From contig NZ_WWHU01000001.1 of NCBI RefSeq assembly GCF_009862785.1, positions 3,720,001 to 3,784,000 on the forward strand: 64,000 bases of DNA, written 5' to 3'. A program made the translations under genes and the position numbers. This DNA comes from Gordonia sp. SID5947 (GTDB taxonomy: Bacteria > Actinomycetota > Actinomycetes > Mycobacteriales > Mycobacteriaceae). The notes under the pieces are model-generated. The model had not been told where the DNA came from. It ran no database searches and saw nothing but the letters and a program-made list of their open reading frames with translations. Shown piece by piece: positions 48,602-58,670 of this stretch. Numbering within the stretch: the first letter of the stretch is position 1; every line of letters begins with the position of its first letter.

Positions 48602-49890
48602 CTACGGGTACAGGCCACGTCGTCTGTGCGCTTGGGCCACGCGCTCGACGGCGATGCATGTTGCCGCGTCCCGCAAGGTCATGTCGGACGCGTCTGCTCG
48701 GCTGACGACGGTCGACCACGCCGCACGCATCTTCTCGCGGAGGCGGTCGGCGACCTGCTCACCAGACCACCAGTAGGTCTGATTCGCCTGTACCCACTCG
48801 AAGTAGGACACCACGACGCCACCGGAATTGGCCAGAATGTCGGGAACCACCATGATTCCGCGCTCATGGAAGATCGCATCCGCCTCGGTCGTGGTGGGGC
48901 CATTGGCGCCCTCGACGATCACCCGAGCCAGAACTCGGCGGGCGTTCTCCGCGTTGAGCACCCCTCCACGGCGGCCGGAATGAGAAGGTCGACGTCGAGT
49001 TCGAGTAGCGAATCGCGATCGATCTCTACTGTACCCGGAGCGCCGGCGAGCTTACCGGAAGTCTCGAAATAGACTTGTACGGCGTCGATGTCGAGGCCGT
49101 CCGGGTTGTAGATCGCTCCGTACTGGTCACTCGCAGCGACCACACGAACGCCGGCGTCGTGTAGTAGTCGAACAGCGCCCGCGCCCACCTTTCCGTACCC
49201 CTGAACCGCTGCCCGTGCGTACCGTGGGTCGATACCTCGCCTGGCGAAAGCCAACATCGACACGGTCACAACGCCTTCCGATGTCGCTCCGCCCCGACCC
49301 GCGGACCCACCGAGAGAGAGCGGCTTTCCCGTGACCGCCCCGGGAACGGTGTAACCGGTATTCACCGAGTAGGTGTCCATGATCCACGCCATCGTCTGTT
49401 CGTCCGTACCGACGTCCGGAGCCGGGATGTCCTTCTCCGGGCCGATGACCGGCAGGAGTTCGGAGGTGTAACGACGGGTCACACGTTCGAGTTCGGCGGT
49501 CGAGTATGCGCGTGGGTCGATGCAGATCCCACCTTTGGCGCCGCCATATGGTACGTCGACGAGTGCGCATTTCCACGTCATCCACATCGCGAGCGCGCGG
49601 ATCTCATCGAGGTTGACGTCGGGACTGTAACGGAGGCCACCCTTGGTCGGACCGCGGGATGAGTTGTGCTGAACACGATGACCGATGAACACCTCGATAG
49701 TGCCGTCGTCCTTCCGCAGGGGGACGGCGACGGTGAACTCCCGCCGGGGGGTTTCGAGCAGGACGCGCATGGCGTCGTCATATCCGAGCTTGTCGCATGC
49801 GTACTGCAACTGTTGGCGCGCCTGCATCCACGGACTCGGCGGCGGTGTGTGAGATGTACTCGTGGTGATGGGCAGCACCGAGGTGGTCAT
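48602..49890 (-). pseudogene. Glu/Leu/Phe/Val dehydrogenase, one-base frameshift
   Basis: NAD(P)-linked oxidative deaminase of an amino acid. The first frame (49890 to about 48964) has the dimerisation region, RGPTKGGLRYSPDV and the catalytic lysine in VPYGGAKGGI, with PAPDVGTDEQTM; the second (to 48602) has [17 protein letters not shown] and the C-terminus. Adding one G/C to the run of four at 48961-48964 joins AAVEG to [10 protein letters not shown] and gives 429 residues, full length. It sits 58 bp after a Baeyer-Villiger monooxygenase gene, in the same operon. Sequence error or true frameshift cannot be decided here. Confidence 0.88.
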
Positions 49891-49948
49891 CGCAATCCTC
49901 TGTCAGCAGAAAATGATCGGGGCCTATCCGGGTGAAGTCAGTACTGGG

Positions 49949-51484
49949 TCATAGCGCGGCAGCGAATCCGGACGTCTCGCGCTGTCCCGAACTCACCAGG
50001 TAGGGAGCGGGTTCGAAGGTCGCGCAGTCATCTCGGAAGGTATGGGCGAAGTTCGGCCACGACAGTGTTGCCTTACCGTTCCTCGGGTCGACGTACCAAC
50101 TGCTGCACCCACCAGCGAGTTGGGCTGTGAGCTGGGCATTCTCGTGCAGCGATTCCGCGTATGCGTGCTCCCGGCCCGCGTCGACCTCGAGGACCTGGTC
50201 GTCGGCCAGCGTGGACATCCACCGCAGGGCACCGAGCACGTAGTCGATCTGGGCCTCGATCATGTACACGATCGAGTTATGACCCAGGCTCGTCGCCGGG
50301 CCATTGATCAGGAACATGTTGGGGAAGTTGTGAACGGTGGTGGAATTGAACGCTTGCATACCGGTACTCCACTGATCTCCGAGACACACGCCGTCGTGAC
50401 CGTGGATTCGGTGGGCTGAAGGCAGATCCCACGTCTCGAATCCGGTGGCGAAGATCAGTACGTCGAGGCCGTGACCATTGCCGGCGACGCTCGTTGCGAC
50501 CGACCCCTCGACCCGTCCGAGCGCGCTGTCCTCGAGTGTCACGTTCGGACGCTCGAGCGTGGGATAATAGTCGTCCGACTTCAGGATCCGCTTACATCCG
50601 ATCTCGTAGTCAGGCGTCAGTTTGCGTTTCAGCTCGGGATCGCTGACCTGGGAATCAAGATGGTTCAACGCGATTTGTTCGGCCTCCGAGATGTACTGCG
50701 GGACACGACGACGCGCAGCGAACTGATAGTCACCACCCCAGAAGATGAGGCGGCGGAACTCATCCACGGAAGCTTCGTCTCTCTGGAACTGTCGCCGCTC
50801 AGCGGTGGTGAATGCCCGGTCACGCCGCGGGATGACGTAGGCGGGTGTCCTTTGGAAGACCACCAGTTCGTCGACCTCGCCGGCGATCGCCGGGATGACC
50901 TGGATGGCAGAAGCGCCGGAACCGACCACGCCCACGCGCTTGCCACGCAATGAGACGTCATGATCCCAGCGTGCGGAATGCATGATCGTACCGTCGAAGT
51001 CCTCGAGGCCCGGAATGGGCGGCAGTTTCGGGTCGGTGAGGTGACCGGTGGCGGCGATGAGGTACCGGCCGGTGAACTCTCCGTGGGGGGTGCCGACAGT
51101 CCACCGTAGCGCGGTGTCGTCCCACCGAGCGTCGAGCATTTCGTGTCCGAATCGCAGCGCGGAGTCGATCCCCGCCTCCGCGGCCACTGAGCGGATGTAG
51201 TCGCAGATCTCGCTGCCGGGGGAGAAATGCCGGCTCCACGAGGGGTTCATGGCAAAGGAATATGAATACAGGTGTGAGGGGACATCGCATGCGACTCCCG
51301 GATACGTGTTGTCTCGCCACGAGCCCCCGACGTCCTGCGCTCGTTCGAGAAGGACAAAATCGAGGTCGGTGTTCTGTTTGAGCTGTACTGCCATTCCGAC
51401 GCCTGCGAAGCCGGCGCCGACGATGATCACGTCGACCTCGGCAAGGGGATCATGGTGGTCAGTCGGTGTCGAGGTTCCGGTCAC
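49949..51484 (-). CDS. Flavin monooxygenase, Baeyer-Villiger type (copy 1)
   Basis: About 511 residues. Two Rossmann motifs (VIIVGAGFAGVGMAVQL for FAD, VGVVGSGASAIQVIPAI for NADPH) flank the Baeyer-Villiger fingerprint FDGTIMHSARW (FxGxxxHxxxW). ERAQDVGGSWRDNTYPGVAC is the conserved FAD-binding second strand. Such enzymes convert ketones to esters or lactones with NADPH and O2. AGGAG places the start near GTG 51484 or GTG 51496. It follows the hydrolase by about 40 bp, the pair being paralogous to the copy at 59894-62312. Substrate not deducible. Confidence 0.92.
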   Translation of the reverse strand: MTGTSTPTDHHDPLAEVDVIIVGAGFAGVGMAVQLKQNTDLDFVLLERAQDVGGSWRDNTYPGVACDVPSHLYSYSFAMNPSWSRHFSPGSEICDYIRSVAAEAGIDSALRFGHEMLDARWDDTALRWTVGTPHGEFTGRYLIAATGHLTDPKLPPIPGLEDFDGTIMHSARWDHDVSLRGKRVGVVGSGASAIQVIPAIAGEVDELVVFQRTPAYVIPRRDRAFTTAERRQFQRDEASVDEFRRLIFWGGDYQFAARRRVPQYISEAEQIALNHLDSQVSDPELKRKLTPDYEIGCKRILKSDDYYPTLERPNVTLEDSALGRVEGSVATSVAGNGHGLDVLIFATGFETWDLPSAHRIHGHDGVCLGDQWSTGMQAFNSTTVHNFPNMFLINGPATSLGHNSIVYMIEAQIDYVLGALRWMSTLADDQVLEVDAGREHAYAESLHENAQLTAQLAGGCSSWYVDPRNGKATLSWPNFAHTFRDDCATFEPAPYLVSSGQRETSGFAAAL

Positions 51485-51524
51485 GATTCTGCTCACTCCT
51501 ACTGGCTCAGTGCGAATGGGTCGG

Positions 51525-52382
51525 TCATGGGCGGGGGCTGTCGATGATCGATCCCCACGGATATCTCGCGGGGTCGGCGTTGAAGGTGTCGATCCAGTGG
51601 ACTAGCTCGGCCGGTCGCTCGGAAACGACGGCATGGCCCGACAACACCTCGACATAACGGGCGCGCTCGATGGCCCCGAACAACTGCTTGGAATGATGGC
51701 GCGGAACCATGAAGTCGTCCCGGCAGCCGATGATCAAGGTCTCCGCGGTGACCGCGCCCACTGCATCTGAGATATCGACTTGGCGGTTGAGCTCCATCTG
51801 GGCGTCCTTGAACGCGCTGAACTGAACCGAGTCGATCATCGCCTGTAGTTCTGTGTTTCGACGCAACTTGAGAAATCCGGGGCTGTACGCGGTAAGGATC
51901 GAGAGTTGCTGGGCTGCCGACGGATCGGAGTCACGGAGCTGTCGCCAGAGTTCGTTGCGAATCCTCTGGTGGGCGTCCGTTCGCATCCACCCGGCGATCA
52001 GGACGAGGTTGTCGACCAGGTCGGGGCGGTGTCCTGCCAATGACGCTGCCACGACGGCGCCCAGGGAGTAGCCGACGAGGGTGACTCCGGCCGGCATCAG
52101 ATGTTCCAGAACAGCCGAGAGCTGACGTTCGAGTGCTTCGACCGAGAGCTCGTTGTGGTTCGGGTCCACGAGGTCGATGGCGACGACTCGCTGTCGTGAC
52201 GCGAGCATCGGCACGAGAAAGGGGAAATGCGTTCGAGCACTCCCGCCCGTCCCGTGCACGAGGACCACTGTCGGACGGCCCCGACCTGTTGTAGGGGAAC
52301 CGGTGTCGGTGTACCCGACCGACACTCCGTCGACCTCGACCGTAGTGATGGGGAGTTCTTCCAAGATCGTTGCCGACGACAC
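51525..52382 (-). CDS. Alpha/beta hydrolase (copy 1)
   Basis: 285 residues: oxyanion motif VVLVHGTGGSARTHFP, nucleophile motif LVGYSLGAVVAASLAG (Ser), acid in IIGCRDDFMVPRHH and histidine in LSGHAVVSERPAELVHW. Starts at GTG 52382 with AGAGGTGA upstream. First gene of the run hydrolase, monooxygenase, dehydrogenase, small gene, alcohol dehydrogenase. It probably cleaves the ester or lactone made by the adjacent monooxygenase. Clearly paralogous to the hydrolase at 61452 in sequence and placement. Confidence 0.88.
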   Translation of the reverse strand: MSSATILEELPITTVEVDGVSVGYTDTGSPTTGRGRPTVVLVHGTGGSARTHFPFLVPMLASRQRVVAIDLVDPNHNELSVEALERQLSAVLEHLMPAGVTLVGYSLGAVVAASLAGHRPDLVDNLVLIAGWMRTDAHQRIRNELWRQLRDSDPSAAQQLSILTAYSPGFLKLRRNTELQAMIDSVQFSAFKDAQMELNRQVDISDAVGAVTAETLIIGCRDDFMVPRHHSKQLFGAIERARYVEVLSGHAVVSERPAELVHWIDTFNADPARYPWGSIIDSPRP

Positions 52383-53105
52383 GGCGTCACCTCTATCTGT
52401 GGTCGGGACAGTCGCACCGTCCTCGGGAGTCCCGTCCGAAAACTATATGAAGGGACGTTCGTATTCTACGGAGGCGGGCCTTCGATCTCAACCCATGACC
52501 GCAACACGGGCCGTCGATGGCGCTGGGTGGCGTGCATCAAGACCGAGCATCCCAACGCCAAAAGCCATACGTCCAGCATTGGAATCCTTACCCCGTCCTC
52601 TTCCCAGGGGCGTCCGGGTAGCACCTGATTCAAAGGTCTATATTAATGATTGTTCGGACATATTTTGCGGCCCTGTGGGTCGACGCTCGGGTGAAGCGCT
52701 GAGAGAGTTCACAGCCCTGCCAGAGAAGTTCAAGACTCAAGGGCTCGCGGTCACGGCGCGGCCCATGGGCGGTGGTTCGGCTCTCGCCGGCATCTGGGGA
52801 TCGATATACGCCACGATGAGGCCCAATGCCTCGTTCTATCTGATGGCTGCGGTGCGGCCTGTGTGCTGCTGCTGTCCACCCGGACGACGCAACGGTTGCC
52901 CGACAGCTTCCAGAGGTCCGGTTCATCACGTCACGCGCAGTGGCGAACGAAGGAGTCGATGATCTGTCCTGGAGCTCGTGTCTCCACGAATCCTGTTTGT
53001 GTGGAGCCAATCCGAGCGTTCGAGGTACACGCGAGATCGTAGACCACGCCATGTCGGCATGGCACTGTCCGGACACTCGTGAGCGGTGACACTCTGCGGT
53101 GGCAT
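52383..53105. other. 723-bp gap with no confident gene
   Basis: Between hydrolase copy 1 and the end of the molybdopterin oxidoreductase no gene has both a start and a recognisable product. One plus-strand frame (52844-53089) reads HPDDATVARQLPEVRFITSR followed by EIVDHAMSAWHCPDTRE in plausible codon use but lacks a start. It could be the tail of a frameshifted or decayed gene. The promoter of hydrolase copy 1 must lie at the left end; no operator like that of the second module is visible. Confidence 0.45.
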
Positions 53106-55313
53106 TCAGTCCTCTCGCGGTGTGATGTTCACCGGAATGTTTCCTTGCCAGGGAATTCCGGTGATCGGATCGAAGTCGGCGGCGGCATCGACGAGGCGGC
53201 AGACATTGCTCCCACGCTTCGGGAAGTGTTCTCGATCGGTGGGCAGACCTCCGAAACCGTGGTGCATCGCGACGACATCGGCGCGTAGAGATCGATCGGA
53301 TTCGATGACGCTGGGAATGCTGCCGTGCGCCGAGGAAACCGTGACGGGTGCATCCTCGTGGAACCCCAGCGCTGCGATTGTGTTCGGATGCATGAAGACG
53401 GTGTTGAACGGTCGGCCGTTGTTCAGCTTGGCAATCGTGGTACCCAAGGAGTTCATCAGTGTTTTGTGGCGTCGCGGAATGAGCCTGAGAGGGTATGCGG
53501 GGTCGTCGCGGACTGCGCCGAAATCCTCGGCCCGCACATCGCCGAGCTCGGACATCATGGGTGCGTTGCCGACGTCGAGCTTGTCCGTGCAGTCAGGGTC
53601 CTTCGGCTTCACCACCGCGTCGATGTCATAGATGTGTCCGTGCTGATGGGTGGCGACGTCGTCGAGCGGAATACGGGAAGTCGCACACATTTCGGCGATC
53701 AGTTGCTCGGTCGTGATGTCGGTATCCGGTTCCAGGCGAACGTACGCGGGCGGTCCCTCCATGTACTGCCCTCCGTATGAGCCGAAGAAGTTGACCACGT
53801 CCAGCGCAAGATTCATGCGCTTGGCCAGACCGCGGAAGAACAACCACTCCTCGGTCAGATCGGAGTCGGCCGGCGGCTCGACCAATCGGGGCGAGTACTG
53901 GGCGTACGCCGACTGCATCCCCATCCCGCTGGAGTAATACTTGAGCTGCTCGGCCATCTGAGAGGACGCAGGCACCTCCAAGTGCACCTTCGGTGCGATC
54001 ACATAGTCGGCAAGGGCGGCGGTCAGCGCCATGTGCGTGTCGATGGTGACCAGTAGGTCGAGCTTCTGTAGCGCCTCGTAGGTCTTCTGCTCGTCTGCCC
54101 ATGCGGTCATCGGATTGCCGCCCACGCAGATCAGCGCTTTGACCTGTCCGTCACCGTCGAGCAGGATTTCCTCCGACAACGCCGAGGTCGGCATTCCGGA
54201 CGCCGCCTCCACCAGGCCCCGAACCCGCATCTTCTCGCCGTAGCCCCAGCCCGGGTATGGCGGGAACGCCTGCGCTTTCGCGTCGAACGGGGGCATGAGC
54301 ACATTCGCCTGTGCCACCTGCTGTCCGGCGCGCTGCCAACTGCCCACGATAGTCGTCAGGACCAAGCACAGGTACTCCGTGAGATTGCCGCGTTTGGAGA
54401 AGTTGATGCCTGTCGCACCGTGTGCTTGTCCCGGCCGCGAACCGGAGTCGGCGAACAACCGTGCCGCATCGACGAGCTGCTGGGCCGGGACGTCGGCTCG
54501 TTCGCCTACGTACTCAGGGGTGAACGGCGCCACTGCGGCGGCCAGCGCATCGAACCCCACCGCGTTCTCGCTGAGGAACTCTGTGTCGCAGAGGTTCTCG
54601 CTGATGATGATGTTGACCAGGCAGGCGAGGATGGAGGCGTCTTCACCCGGGCGCGGCTGGATGTGCACTGTTGCGCGCCATGCGGTCTGCGAGATCCGGG
54701 GATCGATGACGATCAACTTCATTCCCCGCTTGAGCGCTTGCCGGAGCCGTACGAAGGGATTCTGTCCGGGGATGCCGGCCGCCTTGGTGACGAGCGGGTT
54801 GGTGCCGACGAGAATCCAGCTGTCTGCGTCATCGAACAGTATGTCACCACCGAGCCAGTGGCCGTGGGCGGCCTGCGCGATCTGCTTGCCGGGCTGATCG
54901 ATCGAGTTGGACGTGAAGAACATCGGTGAGTTGATGGCCCTGGTGAAAGCATTGGCCACGAGTGGCCCGGTCGGGTACGGGAGGGCGGCCGTACCGACGT
55001 ACACCGCCACGGCACGTGGCCCGTACTCATCGATGATGTGCTGTAGCCGACCCGCGATCTCGTCCATCGCGACTTCGACGTCAATGGAGGTGAAGTCACC
55101 GGTCGGTCGTCGTTTCCTGCTGTGCAGCAGCCGGTCTGCTGAATTGTGGATCTCAGGTAGAGCGCGGCCTTTGCCGCAGGTGAATCCCTGATAGAGCGGA
55201 TTCTGTGGATCGCCGGTGACTCTCACCAGTTTGCCGTCGGTGACAGTGGCCAGTACGCCACAGTGCGCCGAGCAGATTCGGCAGATTCCCGGGCGGGTAG
55301 TCGATTCCGACAT
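53106..55313 (-). CDS. Molybdopterin-dependent oxidoreductase (DMSO reductase family)
   Basis: 735 residues. An N-terminal [4Fe-4S] motif (CRICSAHCGVLATV, then GFTCGKGRA) is followed by the molybdopterin core (TSNSIDQPGKQIAQAAHGHW, WILVGTNPLVTKAA, KLIVIDPRISQTAWRA) and the C-terminal dinucleotide-binding barrel (NTVFMHPNTIAALGF, DAPVTVSSAHGSI). A cofactor-binding enzyme catalysing oxygen-atom or hydroxyl transfer. No electron-transfer or maturation subunit is adjacent, so its partner is encoded elsewhere or it needs none. Start ATG 55313 follows a GGGGGA. Substrate unknown. Confidence 0.9.
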   Translation of the reverse strand: MSESTTRPGICRICSAHCGVLATVTDGKLVRVTGDPQNPLYQGFTCGKGRALPEIHNSADRLLHSRKRRPTGDFTSIDVEVAMDEIAGRLQHIIDEYGPRAVAVYVGTAALPYPTGPLVANAFTRAINSPMFFTSNSIDQPGKQIAQAAHGHWLGGDILFDDADSWILVGTNPLVTKAAGIPGQNPFVRLRQALKRGMKLIVIDPRISQTAWRATVHIQPRPGEDASILACLVNIIISENLCDTEFLSENAVGFDALAAAVAPFTPEYVGERADVPAQQLVDAARLFADSGSRPGQAHGATGINFSKRGNLTEYLCLVLTTIVGSWQRAGQQVAQANVLMPPFDAKAQAFPPYPGWGYGEKMRVRGLVEAASGMPTSALSEEILLDGDGQVKALICVGGNPMTAWADEQKTYEALQKLDLLVTIDTHMALTAALADYVIAPKVHLEVPASSQMAEQLKYYSSGMGMQSAYAQYSPRLVEPPADSDLTEEWLFFRGLAKRMNLALDVVNFFGSYGGQYMEGPPAYVRLEPDTDITTEQLIAEMCATSRIPLDDVATHQHGHIYDIDAVVKPKDPDCTDKLDVGNAPMMSELGDVRAEDFGAVRDDPAYPLRLIPRRHKTLMNSLGTTIAKLNNGRPFNTVFMHPNTIAALGFHEDAPVTVSSAHGSIPSVIESDRSLRADVVAMHHGFGGLPTDREHFPKRGSNVCRLVDAAADFDPITGIPWQGNIPVNITPRED

Positions 55314-55453
55314 ACTCGTTCCCCCTTCAGTATTGCGGCACGCGCGGCGCACGGACCCGTGCAAGGCGTGCGCGCGTGTGGCTTCTCACAGCGCAGCCGC
55401 CGGGATATCGAAACCGCTTGCGACGGAAGGCCTCGACCGGACGTCGACTCCGG

Positions 55454-57141
55454 TTACCGGGCGCTACCGATGGCCGGCGCCCAGATTCCGGATGCGAAGA
55501 ACGGGTACGCCAGACCGACGCCCGTCAGTCGCTTGCTGAGGAATGTGTTGGCGTTCGGGGTGTACAGGGTGATCAGCACCGCGTCCTCGGCCATCTTCAC
55601 CAGCACCGGCGCCAGGATCTCGGCCTGTTCCACCTTGTCCGGAGTCGCGGACGCCTTGGCGATCGCGGCGTCGACCCCCGGATCACGGTAATTGACCAGA
55701 TTGTTGCTGGCGTCCGGCGCCACGTAGGAACCCAACATGCTCAACGGCGACCCGCCGGCCATGGTGTCGTTGTTCCAGAGCAGGTCGATTCCCTTGCGCT
55801 GCTTGGCGTCGTAGTACATGGTGTTCAGATCGGCAGGGGGGGGCACCCGGAGGTCGAGCTCCAGCCCGATCTGCGTCGCTGTCGCCTGCAGGACCGTCGC
55901 GACCCGGCGGATCTCCTCGTTGCCTTCGGGAATCGCCAACACCAGTGCACGATTCGGCGCCCCGGCCTGGGCCACCAACTGCTTGGCCTCATCCAAACTG
56001 CCCTTGGGTAACGTCGCCAGCGCATCCTTGTAGATCTTCGACGTCTCCTCGGTCTGGATCGGTGGGTCCATGATCGTGGGGGCATCATCCAGTCGAGTGG
56101 CGTGGCGAGCCCGGGCATGACGCCCTCGACCAGCCCGGCTCGGTCGATCGCCATACTCAACGCCCGTCGGATCCGGACGTCGGTGATCGGTCCGTCGCTC
56201 GCCGCCGGAAGCAAAGCGACCATCGTCGTGGATGCAGTCGACGAAAACAACGTCCCGGTACCAGAGTTCCGGAGTCCCGGCGCGCTTGCGGAGGAGATCT
56301 GGAAGGAGCCGTCGATCGCTCCGGACTGCAACGCCTGGGTCATCGTGTTCGACGAGGTGATGAACTGGAACGTCATCGCCGCGGCGTGTGCGCGGAGTTC
56401 GGGTTTCCAGTAGTCGTCGTTACGCCGCAACTCGATCTGCTTGCCCGGCGTCCACTTCACGAATTCGAAGGGGCCAGAGCACATCAGACCACCCGACGGT
56501 GTGCCATAGCGTGCCCCCTCGGCTTGCATGAACTTCGCCTGCCCGATGGCGCCACCGGGGCTCGCCAGGTAGTTGTAGAACGTCCCGGTTGGTCGACGTA
56601 GTTTCACTGTGACCTCGAGAGGCCCGGTTGCGGTGATGCTCTCGACGTCCTTGTACATGGCTGCGTAATAGGTGGCCACCGCTGGGTCCAGATGCATGGC
56701 AAGGCTGTACTCGACATCTTCGGCGGTGAGTGGATCGCCGTTCCAGAATCGGACGCCGTCGTGCAACGTGAACACGTAGGTCGTCGGGTCGGGCTGATCG
56801 ATACTCTTCGCCAACCCCTTGCCATAGGTGAGATCCGGTTCGGACGAGACCAGCGTGTCACACATGTTCGACATGACCGTGCCGACGCTGAAATCGAAAG
56901 CGTGTGGCGGGTACATCGTCGACGGTTCACCGGATGGCAGATTCCATGTGATCAGGTTGACATCACCTCGCGCCGGCGGCGTGTCGTACACCCGAGACGC
57001 GGTGCTCTGCGCGGCATCCGGGGTAGCCGTAGCACCACACGCTGCGATGATCGCTACGAGGACAGCCGCTGTCACCACAGTGACGGCGGATTGGACGCTC
57101 CGCTTCCAGGCGACGAATGAATCACGGCGGGGCTGAAGCAA
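55454..57141 (-). pseudogene. Oligopeptide-type ABC solute-binding lipoprotein, one-base frameshift
   Basis: Family SBP_bac_5. The first frame, from TTG 57141 (AGGAGG at 5 nt), has a signal with lipobox AIIAAC, DGVRFWNGDPLTAEDVEYSL and RALSMAIDRAGLVEGVMPG; the second runs from MDPPIQTEETSK to the end at 55454 (NTFLSKRLTGVGLAYPFFAS). One added C/G in the run of five at 56078-56082 joins WMMPP to TIMDPP, giving 562 residues. No permease or ATPase gene is nearby, making it an orphan binding protein. Frameshift may be a sequence error. Confidence 0.88.
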
Positions 57142-57596
57142 GGCGCCTCCTGGCGGTCGCTCACTGGCTGTTCTGGTCGCTACATCGGTCGACAACCGAC
57201 CGCGCCTGGCGAAAGAGACCACACCTCGGCCGCCAGTGTGTGCGATGTGGCTGGTACCACATTGCCAATGGTCTACAAGTTAGACCGATCATGTGACGAG
57301 CGCAACAGATCGAACGAGCAATCGTGAAAAGTTTTACCGCGCCGCCCAGCTTCTACCTGGTCCCACACGGGACGGAACCACCTGACCAAGCACTCCCTCG
57401 AGGGTCGGCGAAGGCGTGGTTCGCTGTCCTCGGGGCCGGGTTGAGCCGTGCCCATCCTCGGGGCACCATGCTTCGAAGTCGGTGAGCAGCAGGGTGTGCT
57501 CACCTGCACTTCACCGATGAGACTCGACAGGGCCTTCGGCCCTAACCACGTGATCCGTGCTCGCGCGGGCTGCGAGGTCTCGCGCATGGCGGGTCG
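57142..57596. other. 455-bp region upstream of the solute-binding gene
   Basis: Contains the promoter of the solute-binding gene, including the dyad at 57270-57286 and TGGTACCA at 57252-57259. The rest, to the thioesterase stop at 57597, shows no convincing gene on either strand. Confidence 0.4.
57270..57286. promoter_or_regulatory. Operator-like dyad upstream of the solute-binding gene
   Basis: GGTCTA-N5-TAGACC is a perfect 6-bp inverted repeat in an AT-rich stretch about 130 bp upstream of the solute-binding protein start. The size fits a GntR or TetR dimer. No local regulator can be assigned with certainty. Confidence 0.5.
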
Positions 57597-58055
57597 TCAG
57601 TCCTCGGCGACCACAATTGTCGAAGCCGCAGTGCGGATTCTGTCCGGGATGGTGACGGTCTGGCGTGTCGCGCGATCGACATACACGTGTACGAACCGGC
57701 ATGTTGCCGCGCACACCTGGACGGCGGACACCTCGACGAACAGCCCGAGTGAGTATGTGACGCTGCTTCTTCCGAGCCTCTCGATCGAGAGGCCGACCAT
57801 CAGCTGGTCCGGGAAGGACACGGACCTGAGGTAGGTGCACATTGATTCCGCGACGAGTCCGACGGCCCCGAGTTCCCGTATGTCGACACCTGTTGCGTGC
57901 ATCAGCCACCCGTTCACGGCCGAGTCGAAGTACGAGTAGTACTTGACGTTGTTCACGTGGCCGTAGTGGTCATTGTCCTCCCAACGGGTGTCGATACGCC
58001 ACATCGCCGGATAGGAATGCAGCTCAGGAGGATGGAATTCGGTGGTGGGGGACAT
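57597..58055 (-). CDS. Acyl-CoA thioesterase, hotdog fold (4HBT)
   Basis: 152 residues starting ATG 58055. RWEDNDHYGHVNNVKYYSYF is the 4-hydroxybenzoyl-CoA thioesterase signature with its catalytic Asp, followed by FDSAVNGWL and SVSFPDQLMVGLSIERLGRS. It hydrolyses an acyl-CoA. It lies 76 bp downstream of a LuxR gene on the same strand and belongs to the catabolic region, possibly releasing an acid or recycling CoA. Confidence 0.88.
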   Translation of the reverse strand: MSPTTEFHPPELHSYPAMWRIDTRWEDNDHYGHVNNVKYYSYFDSAVNGWLMHATGVDIRELGAVGLVAESMCTYLRSVSFPDQLMVGLSIERLGRSSVTYSLGLFVEVSAVQVCAATCRFVHVYVDRATRQTVTIPDRIRTAASTIVVAED

Positions 58056-58131
58056 GTCCTGAAGTGTATTGAGAGGCGCGCACATTCGCGCTCAGACGGC
58101 CTGGGGGCGGTTCGCCGAACCCACGGTGGAC

Positions 58132-58533
58132 TCACAAGGGCGAGGACCTCGCGATCATGGCGGCCAACTCACTGCGGTTCTTGGCACCCAGTTTGCGCCG
58201 GACATTCGCGAGATGAAAGCGCACGGTATGTGCAGATATATAGAGCCGATCTGCAATCGCCTTGTTCGTCAATCCGAGACTCACGGCATGAGCAACTTCG
58301 GCCTCCCGCTCGGTGAGTGTGCCGTCAGATGAGCCGGATTCGGGATGAACGGGCTCTGCGTCGTCAGTTGCTGCGAGTTCGATCGCGCGTCGCGCCAGCC
58401 AGCGGCAACGGTGACGTCGTGTCTCCGTGAGCGGTGCATGTCCTAGGTGCTGTTCCAACTCGTGCAAAAGGAGGAGTTGCGCCGTTCCGTTCGCGACTCG
58501 CCCTTCGCTCCCGGACGATGTTGTCGCTGTCAT
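58132..58533 (-). CDS. Short LuxR-type DNA-binding protein
   Basis: 133 residues: a helical N-terminal half (QLLLLHELEQHLGHAPLTET) without receiver or ATPase domain, then a LuxR HTH (LTEREAEVAHAVSLGLTNKA, YISAHTVRFHLANVRRKLGA). Some LuxR proteins are this short, or it may be the tail of a larger regulator. It is upstream of the thioesterase on the same strand. Confidence 0.8.
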   Translation of the reverse strand: MTATTSSGSEGRVANGTAQLLLLHELEQHLGHAPLTETRRHRCRWLARRAIELAATDDAEPVHPESGSSDGTLTEREAEVAHAVSLGLTNKAIADRLYISAHTVRFHLANVRRKLGAKNRSELAAMIARSSPL

Positions 58534-58670
58534 CGCGAACTCCTCGTCTTCGGGGCAGATCTGCCGACACCCGCTCGGACTGCTCTGAACAGGGACGGCG
58601 ATTCTGCCCCCAAATCAAACTACTGTTCGTTAATATTACAGGACAGTTGGCACTGATCGGACTCGGCGGT

